64,000 nt of DNA, taken from the NCBI GenBank assembly GCA_040901465.1, contig JBBDYN010000024.1, positions 62,001 through 126,000 of the forward strand. Direction: 5' to 3'. Below the pieces are notes generated by a model that was not told the origin of the DNA, made no database searches, and saw only the letters and a program-made list of their open reading frames with translations. A program made the translations under genes and the position numbers. This document shows positions 42,132-50,831 of this stretch, one piece after another (the first letter of the stretch is position 1; every line of letters begins with the position of its first letter). This stretch comes from JAUSIF01 sp040901465. GTDB lineage: Bacteria > Pseudomonadota > Alphaproteobacteria > Rhizobiales > Xanthobacteraceae.

Positions 42132-43559
42132 ATGGCCGACCGCATTCGTCCGGTAATCCTGAGCGGCGGCGCCGGCACGCGGCTGTGGCCCGCGTCGCGC
42201 GACAGCCTGCCCAAGCAATTCCTGAAGCTGCTCGGGCCGCACTCGACCTTGCAGGAGGCGATCAAGCGCGTTGCCGATCGTGCCCTCTTCGACAAGCCCA
42301 TCATCATTACGCAGCGCGACTATCGCTTCCTCGTGCGCGAACAGCTCGAGGAGATCGCCGCCGAAGCCGAGATCGTCCTCGAGCCCGTCCGGCGCGATTC
42401 CGGCCCCGCCGTTGCGGCTGTGACCGGGATCGCCGCGGCGGACCGGCCCGATGTGCTCGTGCTCGTGCTTGCGGCCGATCACGTGGTACGCGAGCCGACG
42501 TTGTTCGTCGCCGCGATCCGCGCCGCGCGAACCGCCGCGCAAACCGGCCGTATCGTCACATTTGGCATCAAGCCCGACCACGCCGCGACGGGCTACGGAT
42601 ACATTCGCCCGGGCACTATGCTCGACGATGCGGCGCCCGCCCACGCGATCGAAGCCTTCGTCGAGAAGCCCGATGCCGCCACGGCCGTACGCTACATTGC
42701 CAATGGATATCTCTGGAATTCGGGCAACTTTCTTTTCCGCGCCGACATCTTTCTCGCCGAATACGCGGCCTTCGAGCCAAAAAGTGCCGAGGCGGTCGCG
42801 CGCTCGATCGCAAACGCCACGACCGATCTCGGCTTTCGTATCCTCGACGCCGATGCGTTTTCCGCGGCCGAGCGGAAATCGGTCGACTTCGCGGTCATGG
42901 AGAAGACCAAGCGCGGCGCGGTCGTGCCCGCGGACTACGGCTGGTCCGACGTCGGCGGCTGGAACGCGGTCTGGAACTTGTCGGAACGCGACGCGCGCGG
43001 CAATGCCGTCAAAGGCGAGGTGCTGCTCTTCGACACGGAAAAGTCCTATGTAGCGAGCAACAGCGGAATTGCTGCGCTGCTCGGCGTCGAAAATCTGATC
43101 GTGATCGTCGAGGATGACGCCGTGCTTGTCGCGACGCGCGACCGCGCCGAGGAATTGCGCCCGCTCGTCGAGCGCCTGCGCAAGTTGGGCAAGCCGCAGG
43201 CCGACAGTCATTCGCGCGTGCATCGACCTTGGGGCACGTACCAAGCGATCGACCAGGGCGAACGTTTTCAGGTGAAGCGGATCGTCGTGAAGCCGGGCGG
43301 ACGTTTGTCGTTACAAAAGCATCAGCATCGTGCCGAGCATTGGGTGGTGGTGCGCGGCATGGCCCGCGTCACGATCGGCGATGAGGTTCGCGACCTGCAA
43401 GAGAATGAATCGGTCGACGTGCCGATCGGCGCAGTGCACCGGCTGGAAAACCCGGGCAAGATTCCGCTCGAGTTGATCGAAGTTCAGACCGGCGCCTATC
43501 TCGGCGAGGACGATATCATTCGCCTCGACGACGATTACCATCGAAAACCCGGCGATTGA
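42132..43559 (+). CDS. manC: Mannose-1-phosphate guanylyltransferase / mannose-6-phosphate isomerase
   Basis: A 475-residue bifunctional type II PMI/GMP. The nucleotidyltransferase domain (about 1-300) starts IRPVILSGGAGTRLWPASRDSLPKQFLKLLG and has FVEKPDAATAVRYIANGYLWNSGNFLF. The C-terminal cupin isomerase domain (about 350-475) has RLSLQKHQHRAEHWVVVRGMARV (metal His) and IPLELIEVQTGAYLGEDDI. It makes GDP-mannose for polysaccharide. It follows the MsbA-like gene with a 42-base gap and may share its transcript. Confidence 0.94.
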   Translation: MADRIRPVILSGGAGTRLWPASRDSLPKQFLKLLGPHSTLQEAIKRVADRALFDKPIIITQRDYRFLVREQLEEIAAEAEIVLEPVRRDSGPAVAAVTGIAAADRPDVLVLVLAADHVVREPTLFVAAIRAARTAAQTGRIVTFGIKPDHAATGYGYIRPGTMLDDAAPAHAIEAFVEKPDAATAVRYIANGYLWNSGNFLFRADIFLAEYAAFEPKSAEAVARSIANATTDLGFRILDADAFSAAERKSVDFAVMEKTKRGAVVPADYGWSDVGGWNAVWNLSERDARGNAVKGEVLLFDTEKSYVASNSGIAALLGVENLIVIVEDDAVLVATRDRAEELRPLVERLRKLGKPQADSHSRVHRPWGTYQAIDQGERFQVKRIVVKPGGRLSLQKHQHRAEHWVVVRGMARVTIGDEVRDLQENESVDVPIGAVHRLENPGKIPLELIEVQTGAYLGEDDIIRLDDDYHRKPGD

Positions 43560-43681
43560 CCTGCTTATCTCGCAATTGGCCTGTTGGGCGGGCAAAGTCC
43601 TTGCCCACCGGTGCGCTTGCCATAATTTCCCAAAGAGGGGACCATGCAGGCCGGAATATCCGGCGGCGGGAGTATCCTAAG

Positions 43682-43703
43682 GCATGGATCGAACGATCCA
43701 TGC
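43682..43703. promoter_or_regulatory. Perfect 10-base inverted repeat, operator candidate for the TAXI-TRAP operon
   Basis: GCATGGATCG-AA-CGATCCATGC is a perfect inverted repeat with a two-base centre, 72 bases upstream of the TAXI binding-protein ATG. Size and symmetry fit a dimeric regulator of the GntR, IclR or LacI kind. It is also capable of forming an RNA hairpin. No regulator gene adjoins it. Confidence 0.6.
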
Positions 43704-43775
43704 AGTCCAGGAGGCAAAGAACGTCCAAGTTCGCAGCAAATAAAAGCGAACGGAGAAACGCTAGGGAGGACTACG

Positions 43776-44774
43776 ATGAAATCAATTGCAACCGCACCAT
43801 GTGAAATCGCAACGCGGCCCATCACGTGCGCCGCGCGGCGTCTTGCCACCACTGTTATCGCCCTATTTGCGTTCGGATGGATCGCTGGTCCGGCGAATGC
43901 GCAAACCTACGGCTTCGCCACCCTGCCGCCCGGATCGCTCAACCACACAACGGCATCTGCGGTGGCAAAGGTGCTGAAAGAGAAAGCCGGCATCAACATG
44001 CTCGTGCAACCCACAGCCGGCGACCAGATCATCGTTCCCATGGTCAGCCGCGGCGAAGCGGAGATCGGCATCTCCAATTCGATGGAGGTGCACAACGGGG
44101 CGAAGGAGGGAATGAAGGATCTGCGGATCATCGGCGCCGCCCATGCGTTGCGCGTCGGATTCTTCGTGCGCAAGGACAGCGGCCTCAAGACGGTCGCCGA
44201 CCTCAAAGGCAAACGGGTGCCCTACGGATTTTCCGCCATGCGGGCGCTCGAACCGACGGTGCGCGCCATTCTTGCAACGGCTGATCTCACCGAGAAGGAC
44301 ATCAAACCGGTGCTCGTGCCAAACGTCACCCGCAGCGCCGACGACTTCATCGCCGGCGCGGCGGACGCGTTCTACTTCGCGTTCGGGGCGCCGAAAGTGC
44401 GCGAAGCCGATTCCACCGTGGGCGGCATTCGCATGCTCGAACTTGACGAGAAGGGAATGCCCGCGGCCCGCAAGATCGAGCGGTGGGGATATCTGATTGA
44501 AGTCAAGCCGGGGCCGGTCTTTGTCGGCGTCGAAAAGCCGATGAAGGTCTACAGCTTCGACAACCTGTTCTTCACCAGCGCCAAGACGCCCGACGACTTC
44601 GTCTACAAGTTCCTTGAGACGTTGGACAAGAACAAGGGAGACCTCGTCGCCGTGCAGCCGGTGCTCGGCGAATTCTCGCCGGCTTTCGCCTACAAGCAGT
44701 ATGAGGTCCCCTACCATCCCGGCGCGCTGAAATTCTACAAGGAACGTAACATCCAGCCTGCTGCGCTTCAGTGA
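43776..44774 (+). CDS. TAXI-family TRAP solute-binding protein
   Basis: A 332-residue periplasmic protein. The start at 43776 is chosen because it has an AGGGAGGA ribosome site and gives a clean signal peptide (LATTVIALFAFGWIAGPANAQ). TAXI-type features are FATLPPGSLNHTTASAVAKVLKEKAGI, GDQIIVPMVSRGEAEIGISNSMEV, DLKGKRVPYGFSAMRALEPTVRAIL and SADDFIAGAADAFYFAFG. TAXI proteins bind organic acids (such as glutamate or alpha-ketoglutarate) and hand them to fused TRAP permeases. The permease gene overlaps its stop. The divergent gentisate-pathway genes 2 kb downstream suggest an aromatic acid ligand (inference). Confidence 0.92.
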   Translation: MKSIATAPCEIATRPITCAARRLATTVIALFAFGWIAGPANAQTYGFATLPPGSLNHTTASAVAKVLKEKAGINMLVQPTAGDQIIVPMVSRGEAEIGISNSMEVHNGAKEGMKDLRIIGAAHALRVGFFVRKDSGLKTVADLKGKRVPYGFSAMRALEPTVRAILATADLTEKDIKPVLVPNVTRSADDFIAGAADAFYFAFGAPKVREADSTVGGIRMLELDEKGMPAARKIERWGYLIEVKPGPVFVGVEKPMKVYSFDNLFFTSAKTPDDFVYKFLETLDKNKGDLVAVQPVLGEFSPAFAYKQYEVPYHPGALKFYKERNIQPAALQ

Positions 44775-46885
44775 GCGAACAAGGACACCCGGACGATGCG
44801 GCGGAGCCAGCCTCCGCCGCATCGAGTTTTGCTACGCTCGCAATCGACGTTCTACAGGCGGCGCTGATGGCTTGCGTCGTCGGCTGGGTCCTCGACCTGC
44901 CGCGGCAATTTCTGGGGCTTGCTTTCTATACCGAGCAACTCCTGGCCATCTGCCTCGGCCTGAGCCTGGCGCTCGTCTTCGTCGCCGACACTGCTCGCAA
45001 GCCGTCGCGGATCGACTTGGCCGGTGCCGGCTTATCGATCGCGATCATCGGTTATCTGATCTACCGCTTTTCGACAACAGGCGACGCCCCGCCTCTGATG
45101 TTTGCCGTCTTGGCGGCTGCCCTCGTTTGGACGGTCATCGGCGGTCGTGCCTGGTCGATGCGCCCCTTCGACTGGTCTGCCGCGCTTGTTTCGCTCGCGA
45201 TCTGCATCTACATCGCCATTCGCTACGAGCCGCTGACATACGAAATCGCGCTGCTGCCGACCGAAGGCATCATCGGCAGCGCCCTCCTTCTTCTGCTTTT
45301 GCTCGAAGCAACGCGGCGGACATCCGGCGGCATACTCGTCGCGCTCATTCTGATTCTATCCGCGTATGTCTTCGTCGGCCCATACCTACCCGGCGATTTC
45401 CAGACCCGGCCGGTTACGCCCGAGCGGCTCCTCGTCTATCTCGGCCTCGACACCAACGGCATGATTGGTGTGATCTTGGCCGTCGCCGTACTGATCGTGG
45501 TTCCGTTCACGCTCATGGGGCAGGTTTTGGGTCGCACCGGCGGGGCCGCTTACTTTGCCGATCTGGCCATGTCCGGCATGGGCCATTTTCGCGGCGGAGC
45601 TGCCAAAATCGCGGTGGTCGGCTCGGCGCTCTTCGGCATGATCTCGGGCGCTGCCGTGAGTAACGTGGTGGCGGTCGGCATTATCACCATTCCATTGATG
45701 TCTCGCTCCGGTTTCTCGCGCACGCGCGCGGCGGCGATCGAATCGGTCGGCTCGACCGGTGGACAATTGATGCCGCCCGTCATGGGCGCCGCCGCCTTCA
45801 TCATGGCGGAGTTTTTGCAGGTTTCTTATGGCACTGTAGTCATCGCGGCGATTATCCCTGCGATTCTGTACTACGCCGCGTTGTTCATGCACGTGGACCT
45901 CGAAGCGGCGAAGCAACGGATTGGGGCCGCCCAGGTCGAGAACGTGCCCTCGTTTCTGGAAGTCATTCGGTCGGGATGGCACTTTCCCATCCCGATCGCG
46001 TTCCTGATCGCCACCCTGATCTGGCCCGAGTATTTTCAGATCCCGATCGAGCGGGCCGCGGTCTATTCCACCGCCATTCTGATCGTCTTGAGCTTGCTGT
46101 TCGGTTATCGCGGCAAACGCGTGACCGTCGGCGAGATGTTTCGCGCGATCCTCGATACCGGCCGCGCCGCGCTCGACATCGTTTTGATTGGTGCCGCCGC
46201 CGGACTCGTGGTTGGGGCGCTCAGCGTTTCCGGCATCTCCTTCGGCCTGACGCTGCAACTGATCGCGCTCAGCGGCGAGAATCTGTTCGTGCTGCTCATC
46301 CTCACCGCAATCATCAGCATTATTCTCGGCATGGGCATGCCAACGGTCAGCGTCTACGTGCTGACTGCCACCCTGCTCGCGCCGTCATTGGTCAAGCTCG
46401 GCGTGACCCCCATGGCCGCGCACATGTACGTCATGTATTTCGGCATGCTCTCCATGATCACGCCGCCTGTCGCGATCGCGGCCTATGCCGCCGCGAACAT
46501 CGCGCGCGTTTCCGGCTGGCAAACCGGCTGGACGGCCGTCGTCGTCGGTTGGAGCACCTTCTTCATACCGTTCCTGTTCGTACTGGAGCCAGCCCTTCTG
46601 ATGGAAGGACCGGCATGGCAAATCTTATGGCACTTTGCCCGCAACATGCTCGGCATTTTTGTCGGCACGGCGGCTCTCGTCGGCTTCGCCTTCGCGCCGC
46701 TGTCGCCAGTCACCCGGCTAACTTTTGGCGCCGCGTCGCTTGCCATCCTGATGCCGCCCAACGCGTTTCCAGGCGCCGATATTCTCGATTGGTTTGGTCT
46801 GGGCGGCGCGGTCGCATTGCTCACGATGAACTATTTGTCCAGCCGTGCCCGTGCGGCCGCTCCGCGCACGGCGAAACAATCCTAG
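44771..46885 (+). CDS. Fused DctQM-type TRAP permease (TAXI-TRAP)
   Basis: A 704-residue membrane protein beginning with GTG in a GTGA overlap with the binding-protein stop. The N-terminal part (about 1-180) holds the small-subunit-like segments. The C-terminal part is the 12-segment large subunit, with MGQVLGRTGGAAYFADLAMSGMGHFRGGAAKIAVVGSALFG. Also present are GAAVSNVVAVGIITIPLM, ESVGSTGGQLMPPVMGAAAFIMAE, LGMGMPTVSVYVLTATLLAP and PPVAIAAYAAANIAR. It uses an ion gradient to import the ligand delivered by the TAXI protein. Confidence 0.94.
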   Translation: MSEQGHPDDAAEPASAASSFATLAIDVLQAALMACVVGWVLDLPRQFLGLAFYTEQLLAICLGLSLALVFVADTARKPSRIDLAGAGLSIAIIGYLIYRFSTTGDAPPLMFAVLAAALVWTVIGGRAWSMRPFDWSAALVSLAICIYIAIRYEPLTYEIALLPTEGIIGSALLLLLLLEATRRTSGGILVALILILSAYVFVGPYLPGDFQTRPVTPERLLVYLGLDTNGMIGVILAVAVLIVVPFTLMGQVLGRTGGAAYFADLAMSGMGHFRGGAAKIAVVGSALFGMISGAAVSNVVAVGIITIPLMSRSGFSRTRAAAIESVGSTGGQLMPPVMGAAAFIMAEFLQVSYGTVVIAAIIPAILYYAALFMHVDLEAAKQRIGAAQVENVPSFLEVIRSGWHFPIPIAFLIATLIWPEYFQIPIERAAVYSTAILIVLSLLFGYRGKRVTVGEMFRAILDTGRAALDIVLIGAAAGLVVGALSVSGISFGLTLQLIALSGENLFVLLILTAIISIILGMGMPTVSVYVLTATLLAPSLVKLGVTPMAAHMYVMYFGMLSMITPPVAIAAYAAANIARVSGWQTGWTAVVVGWSTFFIPFLFVLEPALLMEGPAWQILWHFARNMLGIFVGTAALVGFAFAPLSPVTRLTFGAASLAILMPPNAFPGADILDWFGLGGAVALLTMNYLSSRARAAAPRTAKQS

Positions 46886-46893
46886 CCGAACGC

Positions 46894-47976
46894 TCAAGCC
46901 TCTTCGCGCCAGAGGCCGAGCTTTTCCTGCGCCGGCCGGTCGGAGACCGAAAACAGGACGCTCTCGCCTTTCGTCGCGTGCGCGTAGCGTTTCCACGACG
47001 GAACTACGAAAACGTCGTTCGGCGACCAGTTGAACGTCTCGTTCTCGATATTGGTCGAGCCCTCGCCTTCCACGCATACGAAAATCGTGCCGTCGGTCGA
47101 GCGATAGTCCTTGCCTTTGAAGCCCTTTGGCAGGAGCGCAAGATGCGCGCCCATGGTAGGGGTTGCCCAGCCGCCGTCGATTGGATTGGCGTAGCGCACG
47201 CGGGCGCCGTGACGCGGATCGATATCGTCGGACTTCGCCATCCGCTCGATCACCGGCTTGATCCGCGCGTAGGGATAATTGATGATCGGACTGCGAATGA
47301 TCCCCTTCGGCGCATCGTCCGGCAGCACGCCCGAGCCGTAGCGCGAATATGAATCGCCGTCCTCCTTCGTGTTCGATTGCGTCTCGCGGTCGAGATGCTC
47401 GGAAAACGCCGCGTCGAAGAAATTCACCGTCGGCAAGTCCAGCACGTCGAGCCAGATCATCGCCTGCTTCGACGGATTTCCATGGTCGTGCGGCGCCCAG
47501 TTCGGCGTGGTTACGAAATCGCCGCGCCGCATGATCGTGTTCTCGCCCTCGACGGCCGTGTACGCGCCGTCGCCATCAAGTATGAAACGAATTGCGGACG
47601 CCGTGTGCCGATGCGCGGGCGCGACTTCGCCCGGCAAGATCAGTTGCAGACCCGCGTACAGAGATTGCGTAATGCGCGATTTGCCATGCAGCCCCGGATT
47701 CTCGAGAATGAGCACGCGCCGCTCCGCCTCCTTGGCCGTGATCAACGAGCCCGCCTCCAGCACCATTTTGCGAACATCGTTAAAGCGCCACAGCGCCGGA
47801 ACGCACGGCGTCTTTGGCTCGGGCGGCACGAGGCCCTTCAGCAATTCCCAAAGAGGTGCAAGATTCTGCTGACCGATGCGCTTGTAGAAGGCGGCGCGTT
47901 CGGGCGTGACTTCGCCGGCGACGGAATCGGCCGACTGCACGGCACCAACGTTGGGGGCCTCCATGGCATTCTCCAT
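46894..47976 (-). CDS. Gentisate 1,2-dioxygenase
   Basis: A 360-residue bicupin ring-cleaving dioxygenase that opens gentisate to maleylpyruvate with Fe(II) and oxygen. The first cupin shows PGEVAPAHRHTASAIRFILDGDGAYTAVEGE (iron His pair and Glu-side), then DFVTTPNWAPHDHGN. The second cupin begins GGWATPTMGAHLALLPKGF and has CVEGEGSTNIENETFNWSPNDVFVVPSWKRYAHATK. It is divergent from a FAH hydrolase likely to act two steps later. A well-placed promoter/operator occupies the gap. Confidence 0.93.
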   Translation of the reverse strand: MENAMEAPNVGAVQSADSVAGEVTPERAAFYKRIGQQNLAPLWELLKGLVPPEPKTPCVPALWRFNDVRKMVLEAGSLITAKEAERRVLILENPGLHGKSRITQSLYAGLQLILPGEVAPAHRHTASAIRFILDGDGAYTAVEGENTIMRRGDFVTTPNWAPHDHGNPSKQAMIWLDVLDLPTVNFFDAAFSEHLDRETQSNTKEDGDSYSRYGSGVLPDDAPKGIIRSPIINYPYARIKPVIERMAKSDDIDPRHGARVRYANPIDGGWATPTMGAHLALLPKGFKGKDYRSTDGTIFVCVEGEGSTNIENETFNWSPNDVFVVPSWKRYAHATKGESVLFSVSDRPAQEKLGLWREEA

Positions 47977-47994
47977 TTACGTAGGTAATTGATA

Positions 47995-48025
47995 AATCTA
48001 GGCATTCATTGACAAGCATGTCAAT
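47995..48025 (-). promoter_or_regulatory. Promoter and operator-like dyad of the gentisate dioxygenase gene
   Basis: On the minus strand a consensus -35 TTGACA (48024-48019) lies 18 bases from a -10-like TAGATT (48000-47995), and the ATG is at 47976. The -35 sits in the perfect dyad ATTGACA-AGCA-TGTCAAT (48008-48025), which could bind a MarR-, LysR- or GntR-type dimer. The other dyad arm gives a TTGACA facing the divergent hydrolase gene. Confidence 0.55.
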
Positions 48026-48104
48026 CAATGGAACACGAAATTTGCCCGTAATCCGCGGCGGAGAGGCACGCACGCGGAAGTAAAATCGGCTGTGGGGTCG
48101 GCTC

Positions 48105-48971
48105 ATGCGTCTCGCCCGGTTCGGCGACAATCGCCTTGGACTCGTCGAAGACTACGTTCTCCGCGACATCACGCACGTGACCGATCGCCTGCCGGTGCAA
48201 CACTGGCCGCTGCCGATCGGCGATCAACTCATCGCCAATCTCGATCAGCTGCGGCGCGCGATCCAAAACGCAAGTGAGGCGATGCCACGCATTCCGGCGA
48301 CCGAAACGACCTTGCTCAGTCCGGTTGCGAACCCGCCGCGTGTGATCGCCGCGCCCATCAACTATCGCCTGCACGAAGCCGAGGCCGTCGATCCCGGAAT
48401 CAATCAAGGCATGGACGTGTCGAGCCAGGGATTCAAGACGCCGATCGACAAGTTCGGATTGTTCCTGAAATCGCCGACGAGCGTCGTGGGGCCCGGTCAG
48501 GGTATCGAGCTCGCCTTTCCCGACCGGCGCAACGACTACGAGGTCGAGCTCACCGTCGTCATCGGTGACAAGGTGAAGAACGTCGCCGGGCGCGCCGCCA
48601 TGGATTGCATCGCCGGCTATTGCATCGGTCTCGATATTTCCGTGCGCGGCACCGAGGACCGCAGCTATCGCAAGTCCGCGGACAGCTACACGGTGCTCGG
48701 ACCCTGGCTCGTGACGCCGGACGAAATCGGCGACCCGGGCTCGCTCGGGCTCCGCCTCGCGGTCGACGGCGAAGTTCGCCAGGACGGCAACACGCGCGAT
48801 CTCATCGTCGGCGTACAGGAATTGATCGAGCGTGCATCGAGATTGTTCACGCTCTATCCGGGAGACGTGATCCTCACCGGAACGCCGGACGGCGTCGGCC
48901 CGCTGCAACGCGGCCAGACGCTCCGCGCCACCATCGACAAGATTGGCTCGATGGACGTCAAAGTCCGCTGA
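48105..48971 (+). CDS. FAH-family hydrolase, probable fumarylpyruvate hydrolase
   Basis: A 288-residue FAH-fold protein. The metal-binding acids are in RRNDYEVELTVVIGDKVKNV, followed by DCIAGYCIGLDISVRGTEDRSYRKSADSYTVLGPW. The late GDVILTGTPDGVGPLQRGQ is the family signature. Its divergent partner is gentisate 1,2-dioxygenase, so hydrolysis of fumarylpyruvate (or maleylpyruvate) to pyruvate and a C4 acid is the best assignment. A dedicated maleylpyruvate isomerase is not adjacent. Confidence 0.88.
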   Translation: MRLARFGDNRLGLVEDYVLRDITHVTDRLPVQHWPLPIGDQLIANLDQLRRAIQNASEAMPRIPATETTLLSPVANPPRVIAAPINYRLHEAEAVDPGINQGMDVSSQGFKTPIDKFGLFLKSPTSVVGPGQGIELAFPDRRNDYEVELTVVIGDKVKNVAGRAAMDCIAGYCIGLDISVRGTEDRSYRKSADSYTVLGPWLVTPDEIGDPGSLGLRLAVDGEVRQDGNTRDLIVGVQELIERASRLFTLYPGDVILTGTPDGVGPLQRGQTLRATIDKIGSMDVKVR

Positions 48972-49059
48972 CTGCAGCATCGCCGCACATCCGCTCATTC
49001 CCGCGCCGCGCTGGCGAGCGATAGCGAGCGGCCAGCGCGGCAACCTTACAATAGCCGCG

Positions 49060-49150
49060 CCGGACACTCGCCCTGAACCGGGCTCGTCGGCGCGCAAGCG
49101 GGAATCCAGGAACCTTAAGCACTGGGTCCCCGCTTTCGCGGGGACGAGCG
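49060..49150. repeat. REP-like element with perfect GTCCCCGC hairpin
   Basis: The stretch contains GCGCGCAAGCGGGAATCCAGG and then GTCCCCGC-TTTC-GCGGGGAC (49126-49145, perfect 8-base stem). It resembles the dispersed repeat often seen between genes of Bradyrhizobium relatives. It lies between the convergent FAH hydrolase and SDR genes and may act as a bidirectional terminator. Confidence 0.7.
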
Positions 49151-49162
49151 GAGAGCAATGCT

Positions 49163-49927
49163 CTAGGTATTCGTCGAACCGCCGTCGACCGCAATTACCT
49201 GCCCCGTAATGAAATCGCTGTCGTGCGAGGCGAGGAACACGAGCGCCCCCAGAAGATCCTCCGGGAATGCGTCGCGTTTGAGTGCGCGGCTCTGAACGAC
49301 CGTATTCACGATCGCATCGGAATGCGTGCCGCTCTCCAGCACGCTGTCGCTCATGATCAGGCCGGGCGCCAGCGTATTGACGCAGATGTTGTCGTCGCCG
49401 AGCTCCCGCGACATCGCCCGCGTCATCGACGTAATCGCGCCCTTGGACGTCACGTAATGCAGCAGCCCCGGCATGCCCTTCCTCGCCGTGCCCGAGCCGA
49501 TATTGATGATCTTCCCGTGCTTCTGCTTCCTCATGTGCGGCACCACGTGCTTTGCCATGAGAAACGGCCCGCGCACGTTCACCGCCATTACCTTGTCCCA
49601 GAGCGCCGGATCGATATCGAGCATGCTGGTGTATTGGAGATTCGCGAACAGCGCCGCGTTGTTCACGAGCACATCGATCTTGCCGAAGCGCTCGATCGTG
49701 CGGGCGACGAGGCGCCTCACCGACGCTTCGTCGCTCACGTCGAATTGCATGCTGTCCGCGGCACCCTGTCCGTGCTTGGCCACGATCTCACGCACGACCT
49801 CGGCGCCGTCCACGATGTCGGCAACCATCACATGCGCGCCCGCGCCCGCGAGCGCCACGGAATAGTACCGGCCGATGCCTTTCGCACCGCCTGTCACGAT
49901 CGCCGCTTGTCCTGACAGCCTGCCCAT
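49163..49927 (-). CDS. Short-chain dehydrogenase/reductase, tandem copy 1
   Basis: A 254-residue classical SDR. Motifs are AAIVTGGAKGIGRYYSVALA (cofactor), DVLVNNAALFANL, IINIGSGTARKGMPGLLHYVTSKGAITSM (Ser-Tyr-Lys triad) and the end FITGQVIAVDGGSTNT. Absence of a basic residue after the first Gly motif and VADIVDG in the second strand suggest NAD preference (inference). It is 14 bases downstream of a clear paralog. The substrate is unknown. Confidence 0.9.
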   Translation of the reverse strand: MGRLSGQAAIVTGGAKGIGRYYSVALAGAGAHVMVADIVDGAEVVREIVAKHGQGAADSMQFDVSDEASVRRLVARTIERFGKIDVLVNNAALFANLQYTSMLDIDPALWDKVMAVNVRGPFLMAKHVVPHMRKQKHGKIINIGSGTARKGMPGLLHYVTSKGAITSMTRAMSRELGDDNICVNTLAPGLIMSDSVLESGTHSDAIVNTVVQSRALKRDAFPEDLLGALVFLASHDSDFITGQVIAVDGGSTNT

Positions 49928-49941
49928 TTTCGCTCCCGCCT

Positions 49942-50706
49942 TCAGGTATTCACGTGGCCGCCGTCGATCGCGATCACTTGCCCGGTGATGAAATCGCTCT
50001 CCGACGACGCAAGGAAAATCAGCGTGCCGAGGAGATCCTCAGGATGCTCCTCGCGCTTCAGCGCCCGCTGCTGCACCGATCGCGGGCGCGCTTCCTTGAC
50101 GTGCTCCGTGTTCGTCAACCCGGTGTCGCTCAACGTGTAGCCTGGCATCAGCGTGTTGACACGGATGCCGCGATCGCCGAGCTCGCGCGAGAGGGCCCGC
50201 GTCATCGTCATGATCGCGCCTTTCGAGGTCACGTAGTGCAGCATCTTCGGAATGCCGCCGTACATCGTGCCGGAGCCGAGATTGATGATCTTGCCGTAGT
50301 TTCTCTCTGCCATGTGCGGGCCGACGTGCTTTGCCATGAGGAAGGTGCCGCGCACGTTCACCGCCATCACCTTGTCCCAGAGTTCAACATCGATATCTGT
50401 GTATTTCGTCGGCGGCAGCGCCGAATAGAGCGCCGCGTTGTTCACGAGAATATCGATCTTGCTGAAGCGCTTGAGGGTCTCGGCCACGAGCTGTTTGCAG
50501 CTTTCTTCCTTGCTCACATCGAACGTCATGCTCGCGGCAACGCCCTGCCCGTGCTTGGCCTCGATCTCCTTTGCAAGTGCGCCACCCTCGACGATGTCGG
50601 CGATCATCACCTGGGCGCCTTCGGCCGCGAGCGCGAGCGAATAGTGCCGGCCGATGCCGCTCGCGCCGCCCGTGACGATGGCCGAGCGTCCGTCCAGTCG
50701 TCCCAT
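49942..50706 (-). CDS. Short-chain dehydrogenase/reductase, tandem copy 2
   Basis: A 254-residue SDR closely related to the gene at 49163. It has SAIVTGGASGIGRHYSLALAAEGA, DILVNNAALYSALPPTKYTDID and the catalytic SGTMYGGIPKMLHYVTSKGAIM (Ser, Tyr, Lys). The end is FITGQVIAIDGGHVNT. The identical 254-residue length and shared unusual features point to local duplication. The two may act on different stereoisomers or in one pathway with the NTF2-like protein upstream (divergent). No dedicated pathway is recognised. Confidence 0.9.
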   Translation of the reverse strand: MGRLDGRSAIVTGGASGIGRHYSLALAAEGAQVMIADIVEGGALAKEIEAKHGQGVAASMTFDVSKEESCKQLVAETLKRFSKIDILVNNAALYSALPPTKYTDIDVELWDKVMAVNVRGTFLMAKHVGPHMAERNYGKIINLGSGTMYGGIPKMLHYVTSKGAIMTMTRALSRELGDRGIRVNTLMPGYTLSDTGLTNTEHVKEARPRSVQQRALKREEHPEDLLGTLIFLASSESDFITGQVIAIDGGHVNT

Positions 50707-50831
50707 GCGCGTCTCCCCTTTTTGCCAAGCTAGTCGAGGTGCGCCGGCTTCGCCAGCCGGGACACGCCTTGCGGCGCGAGCACCCCGCGTGCTTTAGGGA
50801 AGCGCACGCTTGAAACCTTGGAATCGCTCCC

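Noticed and set aside
41463..43244. 593-codon frame opposite the ABC exporter and manC
   Set aside because: Covers two strongly conserved genes on the other strand and has no recognisable motifs.
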